A stretch of DNA of 64,000 nucleotides from Salipiger pentaromativorans. Lineage in GTDB: Bacteria; Pseudomonadota; Alphaproteobacteria; Rhodobacterales; Rhodobacteraceae. Every line of letters starts with the position of its first letter. Positions within the stretch are counted from its first letter, which is position 1. This document shows, one piece after another, positions 50,230 through 58,668 of this stretch. The notes beneath the pieces are model-generated. The model was given only the letters and a program-made list of their open reading frames with translations, was not told the DNA's origin and ran no database searches. The stretch covers positions 79,410 through 143,409 of the forward strand of contig NZ_JAMDHK010000013.1 of assembly GCF_024721115.1 (NCBI RefSeq), in the 5' to 3' direction. The position numbers and the translations under genes are program-made.

Positions 50230-51848
50230 CACACACCCTCCCCGCAATCGCGGATCAGCTTCCAGCGCACCGCATCCAGCAGCGCCTCGAACGAGGCATC
50301 GACTATGTTCGCGCTGACCCCCACGGTCTGCCAGCGCCGCCCGCTGCCGTCCTGGCTGTCGATGATGACCCGCGTCACGGCCTCGGTGCCGCCCTGGGTG
50401 ATGCGCACCTTGAAATCCACCAGCCGCATGTCGTCGATCACCGACTGATACCGCCCCAGATCCTTGGCCAGCGCCTTCGACAGCGCGTTCACCGGCCCCC
50501 GGTCGCAGCCCTGGGTGTCGAGACTGTCGCTGACCGAGAGCTTCTTCTCACCATCGACCTTGACCACCACGACCGCCTCGGAGAGCGATATCATCCGGTC
50601 GTATTTGTTCTTCCGCCGTTCGATGGTCACCCGGTAGCGCTTGACCTCGAAAAACTGCGGCAGCCGCCCCAGCTCTTCCCGCGCCAGCAGCTCGAAACTA
50701 GCCTGCGCGGTGTCGTAGGTATAGCCCTCGGCCTCGCGCGCCTTGATCCGCTCCAGAATCCGCGCCAGCGCCGGATCGCCCTTTTCGACCTCGAGCCCCG
50801 CCTCCGCCAGACGGCGCCGCAGGTTCGACTGCCCGGCCTGGTTCGACATCGGGATGACCCGGCGGTTGCCCACGCTGGCGGGGTCGATATGCTCGTAGGT
50901 CGACGGATCCTTCAGGATCGCGCTCGCATGCAGCCCCGCCTTATGGGCAAAGGCCGAGGAGCCCACATAGGGCGCCTGCCGCATGGGCACCCGGTTCAGC
51001 ACCTCGTCGAGCATGCGGCTCACCTGCGTCAGCCCCTCCAGCGCCTCGCGGCTCACGCCGGTGTCATAGGCGCTGGCATAGGGTTCCTTCAGCAAAAGCG
51101 TCGGGATCAGCGAGGTGAGGTTGGCGTTGCCGCAGCGCTCCCCCAGCCCGTTCAGCGTGCCCTGCACCTGCCGCACCCCCGCATCCACCGCCGCCAGCGT
51201 CGCCGCCACGGCATTCTCGGTGTCGTTATGGGTGTGGATGCCCAGCCGGTCGCCGGGGATGCCGCCCGCGATCACCGCCTTCACGATGCCATAGACCTCA
51301 TGCGGCAGCGTGCCGCCATTGGTGTCGCAGAGCACGATCCAGCGTGCGCCGGCCTCATGGGCGGCTTTCAGACAGTCCAGCGCATAAGGCGCGTTCGCCT
51401 TCCAGCCGTCAAAGAAATGCTCCGCGTCGAACAGCGCTTCGCGCCCCTGCGCCACGATATGAGCGACCGAGGCGCGGATATTCCCGAGGTTCTCTTCCAG
51501 CGTGATCCCCAGCGCGGCCGTGACATGGTAATCATGCGTCTTGCCCACCAGACAGACCGCCGGGGTGCCCGCGTTCAGCACCGCCGAGAGCACATCGTCG
51601 TTTTCCGCCGAGCGGCCCGCGCGCTTGGTCATGCCGAAGGCGGTCATGGTGGCGCGCGTCGCGCCCACCTCGTCGAAAAACGCGCTGTCGGTGGGGTTGG
51701 CGCCGGGCCAGCCGCCTTCGATGTAATCGACCCCGAGCGCATCCAGCGCCGCCGCGATGCGCAGCTTTTCGGCGGTGGAGAACTGCACGCCCTGGGTCTG
51801 CTGCCCGTCACGCAGCGTGGTGTCGTAGAGATAGAGCCGGTCTGTCAT
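50229..51848 (-). CDS. cimA: Citramalate synthase
   Basis: 539-residue enzyme that condenses pyruvate and acetyl-CoA to citramalate, opening a threonine-independent route to isoleucine. The DRE-TIM start LYDTTLRDGQQTQGVQFS carries metal and catalytic residues. GIHTHNDTENAVA is the HxH metal site and GLGERCGNANL the family signature. The C-terminal LeuA-type allosteric domain covers the last 150 residues. The length and the GWPGANPTD block favour CimA over 2-isopropylmalate synthase. A structured repeat element lies ahead of it. Confidence 0.93.
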   Translation of the reverse strand: MTDRLYLYDTTLRDGQQTQGVQFSTAEKLRIAAALDALGVDYIEGGWPGANPTDSAFFDEVGATRATMTAFGMTKRAGRSAENDDVLSAVLNAGTPAVCLVGKTHDYHVTAALGITLEENLGNIRASVAHIVAQGREALFDAEHFFDGWKANAPYALDCLKAAHEAGARWIVLCDTNGGTLPHEVYGIVKAVIAGGIPGDRLGIHTHNDTENAVAATLAAVDAGVRQVQGTLNGLGERCGNANLTSLIPTLLLKEPYASAYDTGVSREALEGLTQVSRMLDEVLNRVPMRQAPYVGSSAFAHKAGLHASAILKDPSTYEHIDPASVGNRRVIPMSNQAGQSNLRRRLAEAGLEVEKGDPALARILERIKAREAEGYTYDTAQASFELLAREELGRLPQFFEVKRYRVTIERRKNKYDRMISLSEAVVVVKVDGEKKLSVSDSLDTQGCDRGPVNALSKALAKDLGRYQSVIDDMRLVDFKVRITQGGTEAVTRVIIDSQDGSGRRWQTVGVSANIVDASFEALLDAVRWKLIRDCGEGV

Positions 51849-51887
51849 CTCGTGCTTCCCATTTCAGGCAACGCTCGAACCGCTCCG

Positions 51888-52066
51888 CCGCACGGACTCA
51901 AGGCGAAGCCGCCGTGCGAGCGCCGGCCCGTCCCCGCGGGCTGGCGCTTTGGTGACGTTTGCCCCGGCCTCAGAGGTCCTTCGGATGTGTCACGATAAAG
52001 CGCACCCGTTCGACTGTAGGAGCGCCATCCCACGGTCCGGCGCTCGCACGGCTCCTGTCGCAAAAC
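51888..52066 (-). repeat. Structured intergenic element, copy B
   Basis: It lies between cysS and cimA, reading in their direction. A perfect 16-base inverted repeat, GCCGTGCGAGCGCCGG (51911-51926), recurs as its complement at 52037-52052. An inner stem pairs TGGCGCT (51942-51948) with AGCGCCA (52021-52027). CGAAGGACCTCT and AACGTCACCAAAGCG (minus strand) stand at the same spacing as in copy A (25197-25375). Confidence 0.6.
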
Positions 52067-52077
52067 ATATCTCCCGC

Positions 52078-53454
52078 TCATCCCAGCGCCTCCAGCCTGG
52101 CCGGATCGAACCCGGTGCCGGGCAACAGCTCCACGCCCGCCTTCGACATGCGCACCTCGACGCCCGCCGCGAGCAGCGCCGCCTTGAGACGGTCCACCTC
52201 CGAGAAATCCTTGCTCGCCATGGCCCCGGCCCGCGCCTCGGCCAGCCGCGCCGCCAGTGCCGACAGATCCACCGAGACCTCGGCCCAGCCGCCCAGCTCC
52301 GGCACCAGCAATCCAAGCAAACCCGCCCCGGCCTTCAGGGCCGGGGCCTCCCCGGCCCCCGCCAGCCGGTGCAGCTCGGCAATCGCGCCCGCCGTGTTCA
52401 GATCGTCCGCCAGCGCCGCCAGAACCGCCTCGGGCACCGGCCCCGCCTCCACGCCCTCGACCATCCCGCGCCATTTGCGCAGCGTGGCCTCGGCCTCGCG
52501 CGCCTTCTCCGCCGTCCAGTCCATCGGCTTGCGATAATGCGTCGAGAGCATCACGAAGCGGATCACCTCGCCCGGCACGCCGGGCAACCCGTCATGGCCT
52601 TCGAGCAGATCGTGCACGGTGAAGAAATTGCCCAGGGATTTGGACATCTTCTTGCCCTCGACCTGCAACATCTCGTTGTGCAGCCAGACCTTTGCAAACC
52701 CGCCCTCGGGATGGGCGCAGCAGCTCTGCGCGATCTCGTTCTCATGGTGCGGGAACATCAGATCGTTGCCGCCACCGTGGATGTCGAAGGTGTCGCCCAA
52801 AAGCTCGTAGCTCATGGCCGAGCATTCGATATGCCAGCCCGGACGCCCGCGCCCCCAGGGCGAGTCCCACCCCGGCAGCTCCGGCGAGGACGGTTTCCAC
52901 AGCACGAAATCCATCGGATTGCGCTTGTAGGGCGCCACCTCGACCCGCGCGCCCGCGATCATGTCATCGACCGAGCGGCCCGAGAGCGCGCCATAGGCCC
53001 TGTAGCTCTCCACCGAGAACAGCACATGGCCCTCCGCCTCATAGGCATGGCCCTTGGCGATCAGATCCGAGATCATCGCAATCATCTGCGCGATGAACTG
53101 CGTGGCGCGCGGCATATGGGTGGGCTCCATCACCCCCACGGCCGCCATATCGTCGAGATACCATTGCGTGGTCTCGGCGGTGATCTCGCCGATGCTGCGC
53201 CCCGAGGCCTCGGCGCGCGCGTTGATCTTGTCGTCCACGTCGGTGAAATTGCGCACATAGGTGACGTGATCCGGCCCATAGACATGGCGCATCAGCCGGA
53301 ACAGCACGTCGAAGACGATGGCGGGCCGGGCATTGCCCAGATGCGCCCGGTCATAGACCGTGGGGCCGCAGACATAGATCCGCACATTGTCCGCGTCGAT
53401 GGGCTCGAAACGCTCCTTCTTGCGGGTGCGGGAATTGGTCAGCCAGATGTCCAT
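52078..53454 (-). CDS. cysS: Cysteinyl-tRNA synthetase
   Basis: 458-residue class I synthetase that charges tRNA(Cys). [18 protein letters not shown] contains the first zinc Cys and the HIGH-type motif (HLGN). GWHIECSAM and [11 protein letters not shown] add the remaining zinc ligands. KKMSKSLGN is the KMSKS loop. The ATG at 53454 is fixed by AAGGAG 8 bases ahead and by homology; the frame extends further but is leader. A cysteine-rich leader peptide and hairpins lie upstream, suggesting attenuation by cysteine supply. Confidence 0.96.
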   Translation of the reverse strand: MDIWLTNSRTRKKERFEPIDADNVRIYVCGPTVYDRAHLGNARPAIVFDVLFRLMRHVYGPDHVTYVRNFTDVDDKINARAEASGRSIGEITAETTQWYLDDMAAVGVMEPTHMPRATQFIAQMIAMISDLIAKGHAYEAEGHVLFSVESYRAYGALSGRSVDDMIAGARVEVAPYKRNPMDFVLWKPSSPELPGWDSPWGRGRPGWHIECSAMSYELLGDTFDIHGGGNDLMFPHHENEIAQSCCAHPEGGFAKVWLHNEMLQVEGKKMSKSLGNFFTVHDLLEGHDGLPGVPGEVIRFVMLSTHYRKPMDWTAEKAREAEATLRKWRGMVEGVEAGPVPEAVLAALADDLNTAGAIAELHRLAGAGEAPALKAGAGLLGLLVPELGGWAEVSVDLSALAARLAEARAGAMASKDFSEVDRLKAALLAAGVEVRMSKAGVELLPGTGFDPARLEALG

Positions 53455-53554
53455 AGCGCGCTCCTTGGCACAGGGTCGCGGCGGGAGTAGCAACTTCGGT
53501 TCTGGATGGGAATAGAAGACCGGCCCGCCGTTTGTCGGGAGGCCCCGACAGATG

Positions 53555-53602
53555 TCAGCAGGTAATGCAGCAAATCCGGATGAGGGTCGCATGCGTGATC
53601 AT
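53555..53602 (-). CDS. Cysteine-rich leader peptide of cysS (candidate)
   Basis: A 15-residue open frame, [15 protein letters not shown], ends about 100 bases before cysS. Three of its last five codons are TGC (Cys11, Cys12, Cys15), directly before the stop. GAGG stands 5 bases before the ATG, and a promoter-like sequence is placed so that transcription would start at or next to the ATG, giving a nearly leaderless message. A hairpin TGTCGGG-4-CCCGACA (53533-53550) begins four bases after the stop. A second pairing, CGGCGGG with CCCGCCG (53524-53530 and 53479-53485), spans the rest of the leader. This is the layout of a cysteine attenuator. Confidence 0.6.
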   Translation of the reverse strand: MITHATLIRICCITC

Positions 53603-53608
53603 GGCGCC

Positions 53609-53638
53609 TCTATAGCGGCATCGCGCCGGATCTGTCCA
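53609..53638 (-). promoter_or_regulatory. Promoter of the cysS leader
   Basis: On the minus strand TGGACA (53633-53638, five of six consensus bases) and TATAGA (53609-53614) are 18 bases apart. The predicted start of transcription falls at or just before the leader-peptide ATG at 53602. Confidence 0.5.
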
Positions 53639-53667
53639 GCCACATCCTCTCCGCAACGCTCCGCTTC

Positions 53668-53690
53668 GTAGGGTGGGCAATCTGCCCACC
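53668..53690. repeat. Palindrome GTAGGGTGGGCA...TGCCCACC, copy 1
   Basis: GGTGGGCA, 3 bases, TGCCCACC, preceded by GTAG. Related copies stand at 53779-53802, inverted at 22213-22236, and a looser one at 58646-58668. It adjoins the EamA remnant. Confidence 0.6.
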
Positions 53691-53697
53691 GTCCCGT

Positions 53698-53775
53698 CTA
53701 AACGACCCGCATCCGCCGCCGTACCCGCCAGATCACCAGCGCACCGCCCGCAATCTCCAGCGGGTGCAGAGATTT
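53698..53775 (-). pseudogene. Remnant of an EamA transporter 3' end
   Basis: On the minus strand this reads LHPLEIAGGALVIWRVRRRM to a TAG stop. It parallels LHPLEIAGGALVV...VWPVRRR at the end of the intact neighbour, with about 7 residues deleted. DNA similarity continues through the palindrome beyond the stop, so palindrome plus gene end exist twice in tandem (53668-53778 and 53779-53905). The rest of the second gene is gone. Confidence 0.65.
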
Positions 53776-53778
53776 GCT

Positions 53779-53802
53779 GTAGGGTGGGCATTCCTGCCCA
53801 CC
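53779..53802. repeat. Palindrome GTAGGGTGGGCA...TGCCCACC, copy 2
   Basis: GGTGGGCA, 4 bases, TGCCCACC, preceded by GTAG. It lies just past the EamA stop, equivalent to copy 1 past the remnant stop. Confidence 0.6.
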
Positions 53803-53809
53803 ATCCCAC

Positions 53810-54706
53810 CTACTCGACCAGCGCCCGCCGCCGCACCGGCCAGACCTCGAGCAGCCCCGCCGACACCACCAGCGCGCCGCCCGCGATCTCCAGCGGGTGC
53901 AGATGTTCTCCGGCCAGCAGCGCCGCCGTGACCGCGCCCACCAGCACCTCGGTCTGCATCAGGATGCCCACGCGCGCCGGATCCAGCCGCAAGGTCGCCC
54001 ACATCAGCAGCGCCAGCGACAGCCCCCACCAGAGCACACCGGTCACCAGCGCCAGCCCGAGCAGCCCCGCCGCCCCCGTGCGCAGCACCCCCGTGGGCCA
54101 GGGATCGAAGAACGGCGCCAGCGCCAGCCCCGTGACCGTTGCGCCCAGCACAAAGACAAAGCTCGCCGGCGCCGGCGCCAGCGCGGATTTCACCCGGATG
54201 CCCGTGGTGCCCACCGACCACATCACCCCGGCCACCAGCGCCATCCACTCGCCCGCGCCGCGCGGCAGCGGCGCGGCGCCGCCGGCGCTCAGCATCACCA
54301 CCAGCCCCAGCAGTCCCAGCCCGATCGCCACGATGCGCAGCGCCGGCGTATGCCAGCCCATCACATAGCGGCCGATCAGCGTGCTCCAGACCGGCGTCAG
54401 AAAGTAGAGCAGGATGATGATCGCCACCCGCCCATAGACCAGCCCGATGGAATAGAGCGTGAAGGCCGCGCCGCCAAGCGCGATGGAGCCAAGCGCCACC
54501 GGCCCGGCCCGCGCCAGCGCGCGGCGGTGCCACCAGGCCAGCGGCGCCAGCGCCAGCGCCGCCGCGGCGGTGGCCAGCACCGTGCCCCAGGCGCCGGGCA
54601 GCCCGCGCGACACCATGGCGCGCACCGGCAGCCAGTAGACCCCCCAAAGAAGCCCCGTCAGCGCCACGATCAGGGTGGCAATCAACACGATACGATCCTG
54701 CGACAT
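53810..54706 (-). CDS. EamA/DMT superfamily transporter
   Basis: 298-residue membrane protein with ten hydrophobic segments in two repeated EamA halves (about 5-135 and 150-285). The end of each half has the family Pro/Glu element: LYFLTPVWSTLIGRYVMG in the first and MQTEVLVGAVTAALLAGEHL in the second. Relatives export amino acids or other metabolites; the substrate is open. The C-terminal coding part is duplicated as a remnant downstream. Confidence 0.88.
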   Translation of the reverse strand: MSQDRIVLIATLIVALTGLLWGVYWLPVRAMVSRGLPGAWGTVLATAAAALALAPLAWWHRRALARAGPVALGSIALGGAAFTLYSIGLVYGRVAIIILLYFLTPVWSTLIGRYVMGWHTPALRIVAIGLGLLGLVVMLSAGGAAPLPRGAGEWMALVAGVMWSVGTTGIRVKSALAPAPASFVFVLGATVTGLALAPFFDPWPTGVLRTGAAGLLGLALVTGVLWWGLSLALLMWATLRLDPARVGILMQTEVLVGAVTAALLAGEHLHPLEIAGGALVVSAGLLEVWPVRRRALVE

Positions 54707-54758
54707 GCCCTGCCCTTAGCAGAGCCGCGCGGCGCCCCCAAGCGGCTCGAAACGCGAC

Positions 54759-54786
54759 GGGCGGGATCGGTTCTCCGATCCCGCCC
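54759..54786. terminator. Hairpin between mltG and the EamA gene
   Basis: GGGCGGGATCGG and its perfect complement are separated by TTCT. The hairpin stands 48 bases past the mltG stop. No T-run follows in either direction, so it may end transcription only weakly or protect the mRNA end. Confidence 0.5.
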
Positions 54787-54833
54787 GCGATGCAAAAATA
54801 TGCCGCGATTTCAGGCAGACGCGCCACCCGGCG

Positions 54834-55997
54834 TTACTGGTTCGCCTGCTCCGCCTCGAGCCGGCGATAGGCGGCGACGTTGCGGTTGTGCTCGTCCAGC
54901 GTGGCGGCGAAATTATGCCCGTCCGCCGGATCCAGCGTCTTGGCGACGAAGTAGATGTAATCGGATTGCGCCGGGTTCAGCGCCGCCTCGATGCTGGCGC
55001 GGCCCGGGTTGGCGATGGGCGTGGGCGGCAGGCCCCCGATCACATAGGTGTTGTAGGGCGTCTCGCGGCGCAGCTCGGACTGGCGCAGCCCGCGTCCCAG
55101 CGGCCCCTGTCCCAGCGTGATGCCATAGATCACCGTCGGGTCGGTTTGCAGCCGCATGCCGCGTTCCAGGCGGTTAACGAAGACGCTGGCCACCAGCGGG
55201 CGTTCCTCGGCGCCGCCGGTCTCCTTCTCGACGATGGAGGCCATGGTCAGCGCCTCTTCCGGCGTCTCGTAGGGCAGCCCGTCGGCGCGGTTGGCCCAGG
55301 CATTGGCGAGGATCACCTCCTGCGCATTCTGCATGCGCTCGATCACGCCGGCGCGGTCATCGCCCACGACCACCTCATAGCTGTCGGGCGCCAGCGAGCC
55401 CTCGACGGGCAGTTCGGCGACCTCGCCCTCCAGCACGTCGATCTGCTTCATCTCTTCCACCACCTGCCAGCTCGTCACGCCTTCGGCCAGCGCGATGCGG
55501 AAGCGGGTGCCGACGGCGGATTTGTAGCCCTCATAGGCGGCGGGGATCTCTTCGGCGCCCGGATCGAAGGCCAGCATCTCCTGATAGCGGCCGGTGCCGG
55601 GATCAAGCTCGCGCACCTGCACCTCCGCCCGGACCACGCCGATGCGGTAGACCACCTCGGTGCCGCAGGTCGAAGCGCCGCCACGGGTGACGATCTCGGT
55701 GATCTCGGACATCGAGGCGTGTTCCGGCACCAGATAGGAACCCGCCTTCAGATCGTCGGTCTTATCAGCGTAATCCGCCCCCAGGCGAAAGATCGTGCCG
55801 GAGGAAATCGCCCCCTGCCCCTCGAGATCCTGAGAGACGCGGGTGAAATTGCTGCCGCGCTTGACCTGAAGACAGATCGGCGCATCCAGCGGGCCTTCCG
55901 CCGAATACTCGTTCTGCGCCCAGAGCAGCACGCCGCCGAGCAGGAACACGATGACCACCAGGAAGGTCAGGGCGTTGGAGGCGATGCTCCGCCACAT
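54834..55997 (-). CDS. mltG: Endolytic murein transglycosylase MltG
   Basis: 387-residue inner-membrane protein that cuts nascent glycan strands and is thought to set their length. One N-terminal span (ALTFLVVIVFLLGGVLLWA, about 9-27) is followed by a LysM-like region and the YceG catalytic domain. The catalytic Glu lies in MASIVEKETG, and LQTDPTVIYG and IGGLPPTPIANPG are family blocks. A region near residues 115-165 (VRAEVQVRELDPGTGRYQE) is longer than in E. coli. It lies directly behind fabF, a common neighbour. Confidence 0.94.
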   Translation of the reverse strand: MWRSIASNALTFLVVIVFLLGGVLLWAQNEYSAEGPLDAPICLQVKRGSNFTRVSQDLEGQGAISSGTIFRLGADYADKTDDLKAGSYLVPEHASMSEITEIVTRGGASTCGTEVVYRIGVVRAEVQVRELDPGTGRYQEMLAFDPGAEEIPAAYEGYKSAVGTRFRIALAEGVTSWQVVEEMKQIDVLEGEVAELPVEGSLAPDSYEVVVGDDRAGVIERMQNAQEVILANAWANRADGLPYETPEEALTMASIVEKETGGAEERPLVASVFVNRLERGMRLQTDPTVIYGITLGQGPLGRGLRQSELRRETPYNTYVIGGLPPTPIANPGRASIEAALNPAQSDYIYFVAKTLDPADGHNFAATLDEHNRNVAAYRRLEAEQANQ

Positions 55998-57257
55998 TTA
56001 TTCGGCCTTTCCGAAGATCACGCTGGCGTTGGTGCCGCCGAAACCGAAGGAATTCGACAGCGCATGGGTGATCTTGCGCTCGCGCTTGGCGTTGGGCGCC
56101 AGGTCGATCGGGGTTTCCACCGCCGGGTTGTCGAGATTGATCGTCGGCGGCGCGACCTGATCGCGGATCGCCAGGATCGAGAAGATCGCCTCGATGGCGC
56201 CGGCGGCCCCCAGCAGGTGGCCGGTGGCGGATTTGGTCGAGGACATGGTGACGTTCCTGGCGTGATCGCCCAGCAGCCGCTCGACGGCACCCAGCTCGAT
56301 CGTGTCGGCCATGGTCGAGGTGCCATGCGCGTTGATATAGTCGATGTCTTCCGCGGTCAGGCCGGCCGATTTCAGCGCCGCGCGCATGGAGCGCTCGCCG
56401 CCCTCGCCATCCTCGGAAGGCGCGGTGATGTGATAGGCGTCGCCCGAGAGCCCGTAGCCCAGCACCTCGGCATAGATCTTGGCGCCGCGTGCCTTGGCGT
56501 GCTCGTATTCCTCCAGCACGACGATGCCCGCGCCCTCGCCCATCACGAACCCGTCGCGGTCGGCGTCATAGGGGCGCGACGCCTTCTGCGGCTCGTCGCC
56601 GCGCTTGGTCGAGAGCGCCTTGCAGGCGTTGAACCCGGCGATGCCGATCTTGCAGATCGCCGCTTCGGCGCCGCCCGCGATCATCACATCCGCATCGCCG
56701 TATTTGATCAGCCGCATCGCGTCGCCGATGGCATGCGCGCCGGTGGAACAGGCGGTCACCACCGAGTGGTTCGGCCCCTTGAAGCCGTAGCGGATCGAGA
56801 CCTGACCGGAAATCAGGTTGATCAGCGCGCCGGGCACAAAGAAGGGCGACACGCGGCGCGGGCCCTTGGCCTCCATCATCACCGCCGTGTTGGCGATGGA
56901 ATTCAGCCCGCCGATGCCGGAGCCGATCAGAACGCCGGTGCGTTCCAGATCTTCCTTGTCGGTGGGCATCCAGCCGGAATCCTTCACCGCCTGATCGGCG
57001 GCGGCCATGCCGAAGAGGATGAAGGTATCGACCTTGCGCTGCTCTTTCGGCTCCATATAGGTGTCGGCATTGAAGGTGCCGTCGGATCCGTCGCCGCGCG
57101 GCACTTCGCAGGCATAGGTGGTGACCAGCCCTTCGGTATCGAACTGCGTGATCGGGCCCGCGCCCGACTGCCCGTCGAGGATCCGTTCCCAGCTTTTTTC
57201 CACCCCGTCTGCCAGGGGTGTGACCAGCCCCAGCCCGGTAACAACGACGCGACGCAT
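55998..57257 (-). CDS. fabF: 3-oxoacyl-ACP synthase II
   Basis: 419-residue condensing enzyme of fatty-acid elongation. The catalytic triad is visible as Cys170 (VVTACSTGAHA), His311 (INAHGTSTMADT) and His347 (KSATGHLLGAAG). It begins RRVVVTGLGLVTPL, typical of FabF. The acyl-carrier gene acpP, often directly upstream, is not present here. The stop abuts the mltG start, so both share a transcript. Confidence 0.95.
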   Translation of the reverse strand: MRRVVVTGLGLVTPLADGVEKSWERILDGQSGAGPITQFDTEGLVTTYACEVPRGDGSDGTFNADTYMEPKEQRKVDTFILFGMAAADQAVKDSGWMPTDKEDLERTGVLIGSGIGGLNSIANTAVMMEAKGPRRVSPFFVPGALINLISGQVSIRYGFKGPNHSVVTACSTGAHAIGDAMRLIKYGDADVMIAGGAEAAICKIGIAGFNACKALSTKRGDEPQKASRPYDADRDGFVMGEGAGIVVLEEYEHAKARGAKIYAEVLGYGLSGDAYHITAPSEDGEGGERSMRAALKSAGLTAEDIDYINAHGTSTMADTIELGAVERLLGDHARNVTMSSTKSATGHLLGAAGAIEAIFSILAIRDQVAPPTINLDNPAVETPIDLAPNAKRERKITHALSNSFGFGGTNASVIFGKAE

Positions 57258-57339
57258 GCGCTCTGCCCTTCCCTCAAAATTCTTTCGTGGCCACGCTCTT
57301 ACCCCGCCTCAGGCGCGCGGGGCAAGACCATGACGCGGC

Positions 57340-58146
57340 TCAGCCCCATTCGGGGCCCAGATCGGCAACCGCCCGCTCTATCCAGTGCTCGCGCAGCCAG
57401 TCGCAGGGTTTGGAATGGCGGATGAAGCTGCGGTTATAGCCGTCCAGCGCCTCGGTCATCTTGGGATGGCCGTGGAAACAGACGACACGGGCCTCCTCCG
57501 GCAGACGCGGCCTGTGCAGCCAGTTGCCCGGAAACGGGTTGCAGTCATACTTGAAGGACACGACCCAAGGCTCGGGGATATAGGTGAAAACACCGCGATC
57601 CATCGCCTTGTGGCTGGTATAGCGCTGCTCCGAGCCGCGCGCCTTCTCGACCTCTTCGTAAGGCCGCGCCGCGAGCTCTTCGTAAAGGAACCCGTGCCGC
57701 ACCGGATCGAAGCGGAAGACAGAACCATGCCCGGTGGGCCGGCCCTTGCGCTTTTCCGTCCAGTCGTGGCGCATCGCCACGGTGCCGGGGGCGAGATCGT
57801 GGATCTCGTCCAGCGAACCGGTGATCACCACATCGAGATCGAAGCCCAGGAAAGGCCCCTCGAGATCGGGCACCAGCCCGGGACGGAAAAGCGACACCTT
57901 GCGCATGGCGCCCTGCCGGTTCGCCACCGCGAGCGCCGCGGCCATGGGCTCGGCAAAGGGCTCGACCGGCAGCGGCAGGATCTCCACATCCGGGTGGATG
58001 CCCTCGGCCCGGTCGGTCATGCAGAAGAAGCGGATCGGACGTGCCATGTGGCGGCGCACCCCGGAATAGAGGCGGTTCACATATTCCGGGCCAAAGGCCG
58101 TGCCCCATTTGATGCAGATGATATTGGCTCGTTGCGTCACACGCAC
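57340..58146 (-). CDS. Glycosyltransferase-like protein
   Basis: 268-residue soluble protein. The start NIICIKWGTAFGPEYVNRLY, a Rossmann-like first half and the metal-type motif FDLDVVITGSLDEI (DxD-like LDLDV region) suggest a retaining glycosyltransferase of the GT8/GT32 style. VVCFHGHPKM near the C-terminus could hold a metal-binding His. No family name is certain. The start is GTG at 58146. It stands alone, upstream of fabF on the same strand but 82 bases away. Confidence 0.7.
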   Translation of the reverse strand: MRVTQRANIICIKWGTAFGPEYVNRLYSGVRRHMARPIRFFCMTDRAEGIHPDVEILPLPVEPFAEPMAAALAVANRQGAMRKVSLFRPGLVPDLEGPFLGFDLDVVITGSLDEIHDLAPGTVAMRHDWTEKRKGRPTGHGSVFRFDPVRHGFLYEELAARPYEEVEKARGSEQRYTSHKAMDRGVFTYIPEPWVVSFKYDCNPFPGNWLHRPRLPEEARVVCFHGHPKMTEALDGYNRSFIRHSKPCDWLREHWIERAVADLGPEWG

Positions 58147-58162
58147 CCCCTGAACGGCTTTG

Positions 58163-58187
58163 CCCGCGCTTTAGCCGAAAGCGCGGG
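58163..58187. other. Perfect hairpin ahead of the glycosyltransferase-like gene
   Basis: CCCGCGCTTT, 5 bases, AAAGCGCGGG. It lies 17 bases before the GTG start and could affect its translation. Confidence 0.45.
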
Positions 58188-58335
58188 GCTCTGCCATCCC
58201 GTTGGGCAATGCCCCGCCCATCGGCGCGCCGCGCACAGTCCGTCATTGCCCTGTCGCCGGGCTCTGGCACAGTGGACGCCTGACCATTGTCCCGAATTTG
58301 TTTCCTGCTCCACCGACAAGACGAGGATGACGAGG

Positions 58336-58635
58336 ATGAGCACCCCTGCCCCCACTGACGCCCAGATCGCCGAGGCGGCCTATTTTCTCTGGCTCGAGGA
58401 CGGCTGCCCCGATGGCAAGGACGCCGCCCACTGGGCCGCCGCCAGCACTGCCCTGAGCCTGACCGCCGAGGCTCCCAAACCGAAGCCCAAGCCGAAAAAG
58501 GCCAAGCCGGCGGCCGGAAAAGGCGCTCCCGCCAAGGCCGCGGCCAAGGCGGGAGCCGCAGGAAAGCCGAAAGCCAAGGCCGCAGGTGCCGAGAAGCCGA
58601 AGGCGAAGCCGCGCAAGGCGAAGACCGAAGAGTAG
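58336..58635 (+). CDS. DUF2934 protein with histone-H1-like tail
   Basis: 99-residue protein in two parts. Residues 8-36 (IAEAAYFLWLEDGCPDGKD, AAHWAAA) match the small DUF2934 domain. Residues from about 46 to the end consist almost only of Lys, Ala, Pro and Gly (KPKPKPKKAKPAAGKG and similar), like the C-terminal tail of histone H1 and of bacterial H1-like proteins. Binding to DNA or RNA is likely from charge alone; the role is unknown. ATG 58336 is preferred over ATG 58327, on ribosome-site spacing. Confidence 0.78.
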   Translation: MSTPAPTDAQIAEAAYFLWLEDGCPDGKDAAHWAAASTALSLTAEAPKPKPKPKKAKPAAGKGAPAKAAAKAGAAGKPKAKAAGAEKPKAKPRKAKTEE

Positions 58636-58645
58636 GAACGGGCGT

Positions 58646-58668
58646 GGCGGGACAGTCCCGCCCTACCC
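58646..58668. repeat. Palindrome GGCGGGAC-A-GTCCCGCC between convergent genes
   Basis: An 8-base perfect stem with one base between, followed by CTACC. It resembles an inverted, diverged copy of the GTAGGGTGGGCA family. It lies between the DUF2934 (+) and cytochrome b561 (-) ends. Confidence 0.5.

Noticed and set aside
54888..57425. 845-codon frame opposite mltG and fabF
   Set aside because: It spans two real genes and their junction, with no recognisable domain.
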